Assembly (NCBI GenBank): GCA_026008535.1
Contig: BRKX01000011.1
Span: 16,996,001 to 17,060,000, forward strand
DNA from: Perilla frutescens
Lineage: Eukaryota; Streptophyta; Magnoliopsida; Lamiales; Lamiaceae
Direction of reading: 5' to 3'
Length of the DNA: 64,000 nt
Part shown: piece by piece, positions 33,725 to 44,176 of the stretch
Position numbering within the stretch: position 1 is the first letter of the stretch
How the letters are laid out: each line of letters starts with the position of its first letter
Program-made: the position numbers and the translations under genes
The notes under the pieces: model-generated
What the model was told of the DNA's origin: nothing
The model's database searches: none
The model's input: the letters and a program-made list of their open reading frames with translations, nothing else

Positions 33725-34592
33725 AGTCTTACATTTCACTCTGGCCAATAATCCCTGTAAGCTTGGAGGCGCAGGCGACGACCACTCTCGTCATCCAATA
33801 CACAGCAATTGGGATTTGAATCAATGCAGCATGCAACATCTCGACCTCATTTGATATGTATTTAGATGGCAAACAGCTAAACTTAGAGATAAATCTTGTC
33901 ACCTTAATCGATACTTGAACAATAGTCTTGAACGTCGATTTTATCTCATGGAGTTGTTCATCAATATCCAGTGTCATTTGCTTGAGAATGCCTAATAGTT
34001 CTCCAAGAGGATTGTTTTTGTAGAGTTTGGCGACGTGGATGAATTGGGCATACTCGACAACAAAAGATGCTAAGACTATCGCGATTTTAGCCTCCCATTC
34101 ATAGCTCGAGAGCAGTTTCAGAATCTCCATTGTTGATGTGTCGCTATCTCCTCCCGAGCACTTGCAGGTGAACTTAATCACACAAATTTAAATAAAATGA
34201 ACCCCAGTTAGCTTGAACAATATGTAATATTGTATAGTAACTAATTAACAAGATTTAGGATTAACGAATAAGAGTCGAACCACACAAGAAATCTTCTGTA
34301 ACAAAGAGCGTAGTGTATCTGGGATAGTATTAGTCTCTGTAATTCCATAGACATGATTTGTTGATTCCTGTTCATGAACAATACCGACACTGGTAAATTA
34401 ATTACGTGATCAATTAATGAAAACAAATGATAAACTTACAGTGTGAGTGCTATCATCAGATCCAAACGTGACAAGATTCACGATACGTTCAATCAAAACA
34501 AGAACAGATTCGGAATCAAAGGTGACGCAATCGTAGTCATGAATTTCTAGAAGTTTCTTCGTCAGCGCAGCCTCATTCGACACCGAAAACAT
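32058..34592 (-). CDS. Sieve element occlusion (SEO/SEOR) protein, 7 exons
   Basis: Model on the minus strand: 34592-34440, 34367-34281, 34172-33733, 33620-33517, 33438-33287, 33198-32728, 32597-32058, giving 648 residues. Five of the six introns have clear GT-AG borders and consistent phases. The 5' border of exon 2 is the least certain. The protein matches the SEO family: an N-terminal SEO domain (FTCKCSGGDSD; SSYEWEAKIAIVLASFVVEYAQF; CASKLTGIIGQ) and the C-terminal thioredoxin-fold-like domain (KGKTVLLLISDLDIS; MPWYTLQHPRLLKPGFMRFVREEWHYSKK). It ends in a Cys-containing CTECHRPI. SEO proteins form the P-protein filaments of phloem sieve elements that plug sieve plates after wounding. It is a little shorter than the usual size of about 700 residues: exon 1 is short, and the stop falls just after CHRPI, where relatives usually carry further cysteines. 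No internal stop or frameshift. Confidence 0.88.
33685..33724. repeat. (CA)n(TA)n microsatellite in SEO intron 3
   Basis: About 15 CA units followed by 4 TA units. It lies inside the intron between 33733 and 33620, close to the splice donor. Confidence 0.95.
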
Positions 34593-34720
34593 CTTCGATC
34601 TTTGTTGCTAGAGCTCTTGCCTTTTTTTTTTTTTTCCCTCTCTCTCTCTCTCTACTTCTTTTTGTTTGATGATTTCTATGGTTTCTTCATGAAGAAGACG
34701 CACGCATTAAATAGGAAGCA
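34593..34720 (-). promoter_or_regulatory. SEO 5' untranslated region and proximal promoter
   Basis: On the gene strand there is a GAGAGA run (34637-34655) and an A-rich tract just upstream of the ATG. A weak TATA-like TATTTAAT lies near 34707-34714, about 115 bp from the start codon. GA-rich leaders are common in plant genes. The exact transcription start cannot be read. Confidence 0.4.
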
Positions 34721-35284
34721 AAGATGGAACAGTACGATTTTTTTATTTATTTATTTTTATTTTAGAAGGGGGGAGAGGAGCAAGGTTTCGTTTGCGCAAA
34801 GTCTCCTTTTACATTTTTCTTCGAGCGAAATCATCTCCTACACATTTGTGCTACCTCCTTGGCAGTACAATTAAATTTTTATTAGTTTTTTTTTTTTTTT
34901 GTAATTTCTTGTGTGATTTAGTTTAACTTTACACTTGTTAGTCATGATTTTGAAATTATTTCTTAGTATTTTACACGTTTATTCGGTAGCGATTATTTTT
35001 ATTAATGTTTCATAATATGATTTAATTTTTGATCTATCGGTCGGGGGGGGGGGGGGGGAGTAAAAGAGGAGGATGATGACCAATGATATATTTTTAAAAA
35101 AAGTTACCGATATAGATGAAGAGAAGCCAAATTACATTTTTTTTGTAGACTGGCTACTTGATAAAGCATGTGTAAGAAAATAAAATAAATATTAATGAAG
35201 TCGGTAGCGGTGACTAAATTGTTACAGCAGTTTAATATAATTAATTAATATTTGCAATTCAAATTAATATGCCAATAAAATCAT
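34721..35284. other. Intergenic DNA with a G16 tract
   Basis: AT-rich, with no gene recognised. It contains an uninterrupted run of 16 G at 35043-35058. Confidence 0.6.
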
Positions 35285-35637
35285 ATGCTATGTTTTGTGT
35301 AACAATTTATGCTACATAATTAAAATTATTAATTTTTATTTCCTTTTTTCTTCGATTTCAATTCGTTGTACTTTAGTTTAACTTTACACTTGTTAATTAG
35401 GGTTCACTTTTTCCAATTAGGCTATATAAATAAATTTCTATATTTAATTTCATTTTTAACCTAATAATTGATTATTTTCTAAAAGATTAATCATATACCC
35501 TGATTGAGAAAAGTCAACCCTAATTAATAAGTGTAAAATTAAACTAAAGCACAATCAATTGAAAGCGAAGAACAAATGGAATAAAAATTATTAATTTTAA
35601 TTGTGTAGTATAGAGTGTTACACAAAATGTAACAGAT
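35285..35637. mobile_element. Foldback MITE of about 350 bp
   Basis: The left arm (about 35288-35412) and right arm (about 35510-35637) are imperfect reverse complements. They share TAGTTTAACTTTACACTTGTTA-like and ATTATTAATTTTTATT segments. It is non-coding. The same sequence family recurs as degenerate hairpins at 37900-38235 and 38262-38640, and as a short piece near 34918. Confidence 0.7.
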
Positions 35638-35668
35638 GATTTCATTCATGTTGCAAGTGGTGGATTAT

Positions 35669-35890
35669 AATGGATACTAGTTCTTCGTGTGAAAACTAGA
35701 AATGATGCCTATTTACTACGATTTTAAAGTTTATCTTATTGTATTTTAGTACTTATTACTACTAACACTAAATACAACAAGATAAATTATATTGTTTTAA
35801 AAACAAATTAGCACGTATAATAAATTAAACTATAAAATCGTAATAAATAAACCTCGTTCATAATTCTCACATAAAGCACTAGTATCCATT
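35669..35890. mobile_element. Foldback MITE of about 222 bp
   Basis: Terminal inverted repeats of about 65 bp, with the perfect outer part AATGGATACTAGT (35669-35681 and reversed at 35878-35890), plus a shared ACGATTTTA / TAAAATCGT pair. There is no coding capacity. No clear target duplication was found. Confidence 0.75.
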
Positions 35891-35920
35891 TAAAATAAAT
35901 CGTTATATATTGTAAGATAC

Positions 35921-37697
35921 AATCAAATAAGTAATTATAAATCTTGGATCTCCAAAATTTGAAATAGGTTTGCATTAATTATATCATGACTATTTAGACA
36001 AGGATCCTTGGGTAGCTGTAGAAGTATTAAAAGTTCTGAACGAAATAAATTAATGTGTCTACACCTAAATCAAATAATAAAATTTCAGTGCATTCACATG
36101 GATAGTACGTATAGTACACTTCAACTAAACTTAATAATTTAATAATATAAACTAATATGAATTGAGATGTATTCTTCTTTGCAAAGAAATTTAACTAGCC
36201 AGATTTTATATAATACGCATTCTTGAAATAATAACTTAAAAATCTATATTAAAGATAAAAGTGTTCAAAATAATAGCTTTCCCAATTTTTTACCACCAAC
36301 AACAAAATTCTCTCCTTCTCTCAGACATGGCCCCAGTATGCAATCAAATCAGTTGTTTCTCAGTAATTATTTGACTGAGTGGTGAAAGTAAAATTCATGG
36401 AGTGTGAAATAGAATTTTACAAATGTGGATGTAATTTATACGTGAGTGAAGAAAAATACGTACGAGACCTAAATGTAAATTTTGAGCGCAATTACATATA
36501 TATACAAGCTTGTATATATTAATACATTGTAATTACAGTGGAAATAAATCATGTATCCAACTAACTCTTGAGTCTCACGACTGAAAATAAATAAAGTATG
36601 TTGGCTAGTGGTAAAAAAAGATCCAGGAAGATTAGTATTAATGCTGCTATTTTGTGAAAGTATATATTGTCAAGAGTGCCTAATGTTAATTAGCTATTGG
36701 CTATGCCATTTTAATGGTTAACTTGTTTACACCTTACATGTCTTAAAATTAATTCACTTTAATTTTCTTTACAATTAGTTGAACATCCATATATAAGAAT
36801 ATAAATAAAGCTAAACGACACATAATATAATTACTCAGTTTGATGATCAATTAACCACATACATCATGAGGGGCCTCACCCAAATCTTAAGTAACAATCC
36901 ATTAGTCACCATAAAATATCTTTGGATTGTTTACATAGATATGACCTTCTCATTATGTTGTCATTTCATCATTTACGATTTCTTGATAAATTGAAATGCG
37001 AGATCTCCTCACAATTGAGTTGTACGGCTGAAGAAAAAACTCGTGAGATCCCATCACAACTGAATTTTCTTGAATTGTTTAGACAGACAGCATGTGAAAT
37101 TTATTTTGTCAAACAAAATTGATGGCTAGGAATAATGGATACCATGGGAAAGGAAAAATGATAATCTCATTTTTTTTAACTCAATTTTTTGTTAGAAACT
37201 ATATTTATTTGGTTTTTCAATGATATAGTGATTGAACCATAATTCACTTCGAAATGGATTGGTTGAATTCATAAATTTGACTTAAAAATTGTTGAAAATT
37301 TTAAATTCTTGTAGAGAAGCAGTATGTTAATTTGCATAAATATTTTAGTAAAATAATTACAACATTCTATAAATATATATATTTTTTGCTCTGTTTTTTT
37401 TTTTCTCTAGTCTAAGGTTCTCTGAATTTCTAAATATTTAATACAGTTCAGCACTACATTTTCTGAATTTCAAAAAAATGTTTAATACTGTATATGTTAT
37501 ATATCTATGTTTTTTTAATCAGGAAAATGCATGCATTAAATAGAGAGTAGGTATATGGGGTGACGTTTTAGCACTTACGTAAGCGTAGATGACGTTTCAA
37601 TGTACCCGTTTATTATTTAGGTTCTCTGAATTTTCTACAAATTTAATTAACTAATACTGTTAAAGAGTACATTATCTTAAATTCATTGATAAATTAT
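35921..37697 (-). repeat. Right arm of the large inverted duplication
   Basis: Reverse complement of 14611-16840 without the two transposons present there. Identity looks moderate, with many substitutions and small indels, so the duplication is old. The reading frame at 36922-37122 in this arm is not conserved in the other arm. Confidence 0.85.
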
Positions 37698-37899
37698 AAA
37701 TCTAAATTTAAAATTAATTTGAAGAATCTCGAAAAGCAAATATCTATTATTCATTCATATGTTGTAAAAGCTTTTCACACTTTGTGTGTGTGTGTGTATT
37801 TTTTTTTTTTTAAATTATATGGCATTTCCATTTTAATTTGTAAATGGAGAACAGTGAAGCTTGTAAATGGAGTTGCAAGTATAAATGGGTAAAACTCGC
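37698..37899. other. Short AT-rich spacer
   Basis: Nothing recognised apart from a short (GT)n run near 37787 followed by poly-T. Confidence 0.5.
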
Positions 37900-38235
37900 A
37901 AGAGATCATCTATTGCATTTGTACATTTCGGTGTTGCATTTTTTTTCTTTCATTTCAATTTCTTATGTTTTAATTTAATTTTATACTTATTATTTATGGT
38001 TCACTCTAGGATTTATTATAATATTTTAATATTTAATTTTTCAAATAATCAATCAAAACTCAAATACTAAAAAAATATAATACATTGTTATTGGGTAGGA
38101 TGAACCCTAAAGAACAAATGTAAAATTAAACTAAAGTACAAAAATTAAAAATGAAGAAAATTGAAAAAACTTAAAAAATTAATTGTGCAATAGGGAATGC
38201 GATTCCAAATGTGCAATATTGGATTTCAACTGTTA
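37900..38235. mobile_element. Degenerate foldback MITE, same family as 35285
   Basis: Arms about 37905-38012 and 38095-38210 are loosely complementary. They carry the TTTAATTTAATTTTATAC / GTAAAATTAAACTAAAG pair and a central GGTTCA/TGAACC pair shared with the 35285 element. Confidence 0.5.
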
Positions 38236-38261
38236 AAAAATATGGAAGAGGAAGAGGTTTC

Positions 38262-38640
38262 CTCGGGTAGAAATTTCATATTGCATTTTTTCCGTTTCAC
38301 TTCATGTTTCACTATCAACTTTATGAATAATAATATTTATTATAAAATTAAATATAACATAAATAATCATAGTCAAATTTATGAATATAAAAATGAATTA
38401 AAAAAAATTTAAAACATAATTTTGAAAAAATCAACTATAATACTGAATTATTAATTGAAAATTAAAAATTAAATATTAAAAAAATAATTATAAATTATAA
38501 TTGGGAGGGATGCAGCCTAGGAAAAAATTATAAAACTAAATTAAATCACAATAAAATAAAATAAAAATAAAAATAAAAATTCATAATTTAAAAATGTCAT
38601 ATGGAGTGTAATATAGAAATTTCACGTGGTGTTCCTCGAA
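38262..38640. mobile_element. Degenerate foldback MITE, same family
   Basis: Terminal GAAATTTCATATTGCA (about 38268) pairs with TAATATAGAAATTTCAC near 38612. Interior AAACTAAATTAAATCACA resembles the other two copies. Confidence 0.45.
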
Positions 38641-38727
38641 TTCAATTTGTTGGCCAACTGCCAACAAGCTAATTAGAATTAAAAACACACCGTAAATAAT
38701 ACATTAAATTCTTATCCAGCCTAACAC

Positions 38728-38728
<1 letters not shown>

Positions 38729-38758
<30 letters not shown>
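38729..38758. repeat. (TC)n microsatellite
   Basis: Uninterrupted CT dinucleotides, about 14 units. Confidence 0.95.
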
Positions 38759-38760
<2 letters not shown>

Positions 38761-38935
38761 GAATTTTTGTTGAATATAAGCACAATTCCATGCACGTGGG
38801 GTTGACTTCAATTCAATTATTCAAACTTTGTGTAAATTGTAATCTTCAAGGATTTATAGTAAAGTCTGCATTTAAGTCTAGATGTGTAGCTTCTAGAAGT
38901 TATAATTAAACTCTACCCCAAAGTCCAATTGTCAA

Positions 38936-39143
38936 TGTTGGGTATCTGTTCATCGACTAATGGGTCTCGAGTTCACCTTTTTTCCACATTAGTATGACAT
39001 TGTCCGTTTTGGGCCAAGCCCGCACAGTTTTCACTTTGGGCGTCTCCCAAAAGGCCTCATACTAATAAAATAGGTGAACTCCTTATATCCAAGCCAACTC
39101 TTGGATATATTTTTGATGTGGGACTTGGATTGACATCCCAACA
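38936..39143. repeat. 208-bp TG..CA repeat, possible solo LTR of a TRIM-like element
   Basis: Starts TGTTGGG and ends CCCAACA (7-bp inverted ends). The interior holds GGGCCAAGCCCGCAC and CCCAAAAGGCCTCATACTA, sequences I recognise as widespread in eudicot intergenic DNA. No target duplication is visible, so the solo-LTR reading is tentative. Confidence 0.4.
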
Positions 39144-39599
39144 ATCCTCCCCTCAAACCAAGGAACACATCCCCTCCAACGGTACACAGTCACGAAGACA
39201 ACTGGAGGCCACATTTGAGGCAAACTCCCACACCATCGTGGCTTAGAAAAGCACCAGACACAAAAACAACAACTTCCTCTCCCCCACACTTAGACAACAC
39301 AATGTCCTCGTTATGCAGGAAAGAGAGTCAGCAAAACGGATACAACATGAATGAAAGAAAATAAAAACAAAGGGATAGAGAGGGCGAATTGGCAATCAAG
39401 GGGAGAGATGATCAGTAAGGGCATACAGACGACGCTCAAGTGCAGTAGCCCAGCTTGGTGTGTAATGGTTAAACAACTCCATGAGCTCGGCAAGAGTATG
39501 GGCAGCGCTAGAAGAGGTACCTGCACGAAAAAGCTGGACTAGATTTGTCTTTTTTTTTTGAAGAACAAGTAAGCAACTAACTGAAATAAAGCAAGAAAA

Positions 39600-41640
39600 G
39601 CTCGGGTTGCCTTCCGAGAAGCGCCCTTATTTAACATCCGAGGCTCGACGTGGGGAGGCACGATCAAGAGACAATTTCAGGGATAGCAAATCTACCCCTA
39701 TCGAAAGTAGTCATCGCCATCCCCATACCTTTTTGCTTCTTCAAAAGCTTGGCCAACCTTACTTCTTGCCCCTTCAGCTCCAGTACGGGGGCCTTCACAT
39801 GAGCTGGTAAAATAGGTTCTGAGTTGGTCGGTAGGGGCATACAGCCCGTCAGATTCTGAGTTGGAAATTCATTGGTGGGGTACTACCGCATTATGATATC
39901 TCGAATCTCCTCATCTTCTTCTATTATTGCAGCGGTTTCAGTCAGCCCACCAAAGAGTACCTTCTTGAACATTTCGAGGATCTCTTTTTCATCATCCTCC
40001 TTCTTGTTTCGAACCAACCTGGAAGGAAAATGTGCTGCAACTAGAGGGTTAGAAACTTTTGATTCAGCACTTACTTGAGAGGAAAAAGACATAGCAGGTT
40101 GTTCATTCCTTTTGCCAGATTCTTTTTTCGGCCCTTCAGTATGCCCTTCCGGCTCCTTTTCTTTCTTCTTAGCCTCTAACTCGGCTAACTCCTCCGCACT
40201 TCTCAAAGTGACAGTGAAAACATGCACTCTTGGATTCAATTCAGTTTGAGATGAGAGTTTGCCTTGATTCGATTGCATCTTGTTGATTTGAGTAGCGAGT
40301 TGGGTGATCTATGTGCCCATACTCCCTAGAGTGGCTTGCGTCTCTTGCTGGAAGGCTTTCTGGCTTTATGCCAAACTGTTGACAAGGGAACTGCTCTGCT
40401 CCAGACACTTCATAATTTCTCTCATGCTAGGCTCAGGCTTGTCAGTATGCCCATACGGATCACCCTGTGGCGGCCTCTGAGGGAAAACTCCGGGTGCCTT
40501 TTGATCGGGCTGTCTCCAGCCGAAATATGGGTGGTCCCTCCAGCCTGAGTTTATGTGATCGAGTATGGATCATAATCCCTCCATCTTTGGGCATCATATT
40601 GTGCATCACCGTACCCATAGTAGGTTTGCTCAGTTGGAGACTCTTGCAAGGTATACCAAGCATCAGAGAAATGGCCGTTCTCCGAGTAGACTCCACAGCG
40701 GATGTTCTGCGTCTGTGCCACAGCTAAACCTTGAACTAGAGAAGTCAGAGCATCGATCTTCTCATTGACACTAGAGCTCTCAACTCGCTCAATCCCCTTC
40801 ACAGGTCTATACCAGTCATCGTCCTCTTCTTCATATTGTTGACCTCCAGAGACCATGTCGATGATAAGTTGTTTTACCTCGGCTAGTGTCTTGTTGGTCA
40901 GAGATCCTCCCCTAGCAGCATCAACAATCTTCCTGTCAAAGGTTGACATACCACGGTAAAAGTAGTTAGTAAGCAATTGATATTCAGAGAAACCGTGGTC
41001 TGGACATTTGTGGCACAACTATTGGAATCTCTTCCAGTAATCGACCAAGCTCTCATTCTGCTTCTGCTTAATGCTGTTGATTGCCATCCTTAAGTTTGCA
41101 GCTTTTGATTCAGAAAAGAACTTGCGTAGGAATTGTTCCTCCAACTCATTCCAAGTGGAAATAGAGCTCGATGAGAGATCAAACATGCACTCTTTAGCCT
41201 TGCCCTGCAAAGTATGAGAAAAAGTCACGAATCTCAAATTATCAGAAGAAAAACCTTGAGGGCGTAAAGTAGAGCAAACTAAATCAAATTCGGCTAAGTG
41301 CGTATGTGCACTTTCTCCAGGTAAATCGCCAAACTTAGGCAGAACTTGAATGAAATCAGGTCGTATCTCAGAATTATTTGCAATCATGGGAAGCACGATG
41401 CAAATCGATCGATTATTTTTATGGCGACCCAACTCTCTAATTGGCGGTTCACGCTCAGGTATATTTTCGAGGGCTCAATTTCCATTGTTGGCCATATTTT
41501 TCTCGAACAATTGATCAAGATCAAATGCTCCCAAATCAGATTCGGAAGCCTCCTTAGACTCCCTGACAGCTTTTCTCAATTTTCTTAAAGTTCTCTCCAG
41601 TTCTGGATCAAAAACTAGCTTTCCTTTTTATGAGGATCAA
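39600..41640 (-). pseudogene. Athila/Tat-type gypsy gag remnant
   Basis: On the minus strand from about 41640 leftward: the Gag core (VLPKFGDLPGESAHTHLAEF, SISTWNELEEQFLRKFF, then SLVDYWKRFQ; 41432-41019), after a stop the HGFSEYQLLTNYFYRG segment (41018-40551), and then a Lys/Glu-rich linker with VTLRSAEEL (40278-39883). This order and these motifs are typical of the Athila and Tat lineages. Frames are broken by at least two stops and a frameshift. Protease, reverse transcriptase and integrase are absent: the element ends near 39600. Its 5' side is marked by the primer-binding site at 41721. Confidence 0.8.
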
Positions 41641-41720
41641 GTCATGCACTATAAAAATAAAACAAAAAAAAGAAAAATAACAAACTGAAAATATTAGAGT
41701 AATTTCTGCTTAAAACCGAT

Positions 41721-41737
41721 CCCCAGCAACGGCGCCA
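41721..41737 (-). other. Primer-binding site, TGGCGCCGTTG type
   Basis: On the minus strand TGGCGCCGTTGCTGGGG, the standard primer-binding site of Athila/Tat-lineage elements, just upstream of the gag remnant. The adjoining LTR must therefore lie at higher coordinates. Confidence 0.9.
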
Positions 41738-41744
41738 AAATTTG

Positions 41745-43080
41745 GTGCGTCATTTTACACCAAAAATAAATTTCCCGACAGTAGTCGGTATACCCTTACT
41801 GCACAGTACAACGATGAGGGAGATCGTCTCCCAAAGGACCGGCGGGAATTACTCTACACTTCCAATCTGTAGAACCAAACTTTCAAGGAGGTTTTTGTGA
41901 TATAATAAAACAAACGAAATTAACAAATAAATAGAGAAATGCACGATTGAACATAATGAACGGATTTAAAATATTAGAAAAAATATTCCGAATTTCAATT
42001 AACTCCACCCTAGCTTACCTAAACCGATCCTTGACGCAAAGATAAATTCAATTAACACATACAAATTAGTTATAGCTACCGAAGACACTTATTGACGCAA
42101 CCTAATTCCTCCATAGTTTCTCGATAATCAAAAAGACGCTTCACTAATTATTTTCCTAATCGACTGACAACCGTAAGAGACACTCTATAGGTTTAATGAG
42201 CCAACAACCTTAAGTTCTAGAGGAACCCGATTCATAATTAACAAACTCTGACATAGGACTCTGAATCAAGGTTGCTATTTCCCTGGTTCTAAAGAACCGT
42301 TTCGCCACTAATTAAAACTTAAACCACAATTACGGATGACCGGTTTAATTGACTACTAATTAATTTCGACTCACTAAATATTTGCAACTATCTAGCAATA
42401 TCAAAACAATTAACGACTCGAAATACTGAGAATAACAAATGCATGTGAATTAATTGAATGAGAAAAGAGCAATTAGATCTCACAGTTTAGCTAGGCCAGG
42501 GCTTCGTTAGTTGTTACCGGAATAAGAAGAACTTAGCACGAACACATATTAAAATTTAATTGCAACAATATTGAATAATCCAACACCATGAAATAATCGA
42601 AGAAGAAGAAATAAAAGCTGCTGAAAAATACGTCTCTGCTCTACTACGTAAATCTCAAATTAATAATGAGATAAAACCTAATCTATATATAATATCCTTA
42701 ATTAAAATATTATCCAACATGGCAATAAAATCCTAATCTATCCTATCTAGGTAATTAGTAAAAGGAAGACTCTTTGAGGCAGTGGGAACTCTGAATCCCG
42801 CGTCCAGGCCATGGACTTTAGTAAATCCCGCGCGTAAGCCCAAAACACACGCTCAGGTCCAGCTTCCAGATTCTCAGCCCAGTCCTTCCTACAGTATGCC
42901 CATACGGCATGTTCCTCCCGAGTTTCCAGCTTCAGCTTCACTTTCACTTGGCTGCACTTCTATCAATAATAGGCCAATTCTTCCAAACTTGTGTCAATTA
43001 CCTGCAACACTTACAAAATACATTTTTCTTCCACGAAACACTATTACACGACAATTAACTCGATCAATTCATATCAAAAT
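41745..43080 (-). repeat. Probable 5' LTR of the Athila/Tat-type element
   Basis: Non-coding sequence upstream of the primer-binding site. On the plus strand it includes CAGTACAACGATGAGGGAG and the small palindrome GGGAGATCGTCTCCC, features often seen near LTR ends of this lineage. Its far end is not defined. It may be truncated near 43080, where the copia leader begins. Confidence 0.45.
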
Positions 43081-43156
43081 GGCCTAAAAAAAGATGGTAA
43101 AAACAATCCGATCAGTGACCCACTAGCCCAGACTGAACTGGGCGCTCTGATACCAA
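43081..43156 (-). other. Copia primer-binding site and short leader
   Basis: On the minus strand TTGGTATCAGAGCGCCC directly follows the CCCCCAACA end of the copia LTR (43157). About 60 bases of leader-like sequence follow before unrelated DNA begins. A primer-binding site marks the end of a 5' LTR, yet this LTR also has a polypurine tract on its other side. Confidence 0.7.
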
Positions 43157-43622
43157 TGTTGGGGGTTCCATACACCAAATATTCACAGAGAATATTACAA
43201 CAACTAGAACAAGATTAAGCCGAAGGGACTAAGGCTCAAATAGCCTCAGTAGAACTTCTTTTTACAGCAGGTAGCCGCACCAAGATCTCCGGCGGATGGG
43301 CTATTTCCACCAGCGGTCAACCTCGGTTGCACCACGCTGTCAGTTTCCACATACACATCAAGAGCGAGAGACTCTCACACAGAGAAGATACTACAAAGGC
43401 ACACAAACACTCACTCAGAATGGATCGATAATCTCTCTCTCTCTAGAGGAAACCCTAGCCGCTCAACACTTAGAATGAACTTGTGTTTCATTTAGAGAGA
43501 GATAGACTATTTATATGGTCGCTGCTAGTAGGGTTTGAGGGACATGGGCCTTCCAGAGGTACTGGGCCGAGTAGATGAGGCCCATGAATGAAGCCCACAA
43601 CTTGGTGGGCCATTCTCCAACA
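43157..43622 (-). repeat. LTR of copia element 1 (466 bp)
   Basis: On the minus strand it starts TGTTGGAG and ends CCCCCAACA, with 6-bp inverted ends TGTTGG/CCAACA. It is preceded by the purine-rich AGGTGGAGAA (43632-43623), expected for a polypurine tract, and followed by a primer-binding site. TATATAAAT-like AT sequence lies near 43507-43517. Confidence 0.85.
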
Positions 43623-43633
43623 TTCTCCACCTG

Positions 43634-44176
43634 GCACATCTGGCATTCAAGGCTCCTGAACAGTTGTAGATATCTGCTGGGTGTTTTCATCAGTGCCTAT
43701 TGACCCCACTAATAAAGTTCACACAGAAAACTACTTAAGGGTCCTAACCTGACACAAAGTCAAGGTCTAGCTCTAACACAAAGTCAAGAGCTCAGGTAAT
43801 CACCAGGGAAAAAATAACCAGACAATTAACCTATACCAATTCTACTTTAGTTCTCAAAAGTAATTACTGGCTTATACACAGTAAAGAGTAATATACAACA
43901 AAGAATAAAGTATCTATCTCTACTTACCAATAGAGAAGATGGAACTTCAACAATAATCAACAACACAAGAACCAACACAAAGTCAGTTAGAGGTCTAGAT
44001 TATTGTTGAACCCCATCTGTCTTATTAGTATAAGAATACCTGCAAAACAAAAAACAAAGTTAACTAGGATCAAGATTCAAAATCTTCATGCTAGAAACAT
44101 GATTCTCAAGAGGAAGAGACTTAGTCCTCATATCAACATGATTTAGATCAGTGTGGATTTTCTCAAGGCAGATAAG
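43634..44176 (-). other. Copia 1 non-coding 3' region
   Basis: Between the end of RNase H and the polypurine tract. No coding sequence was recognised. Confidence 0.6.

Noticed and set aside
36922..37122. 66-codon open frame in the right arm
   Set aside because: Not preserved in the left arm; chance frame.
14611..37697. One giant transposon bounded by the inverted arms
   Set aside because: The arms do not end in transposon termini, are unevenly diverged, and enclose a host gene. No target duplication was seen outside them.
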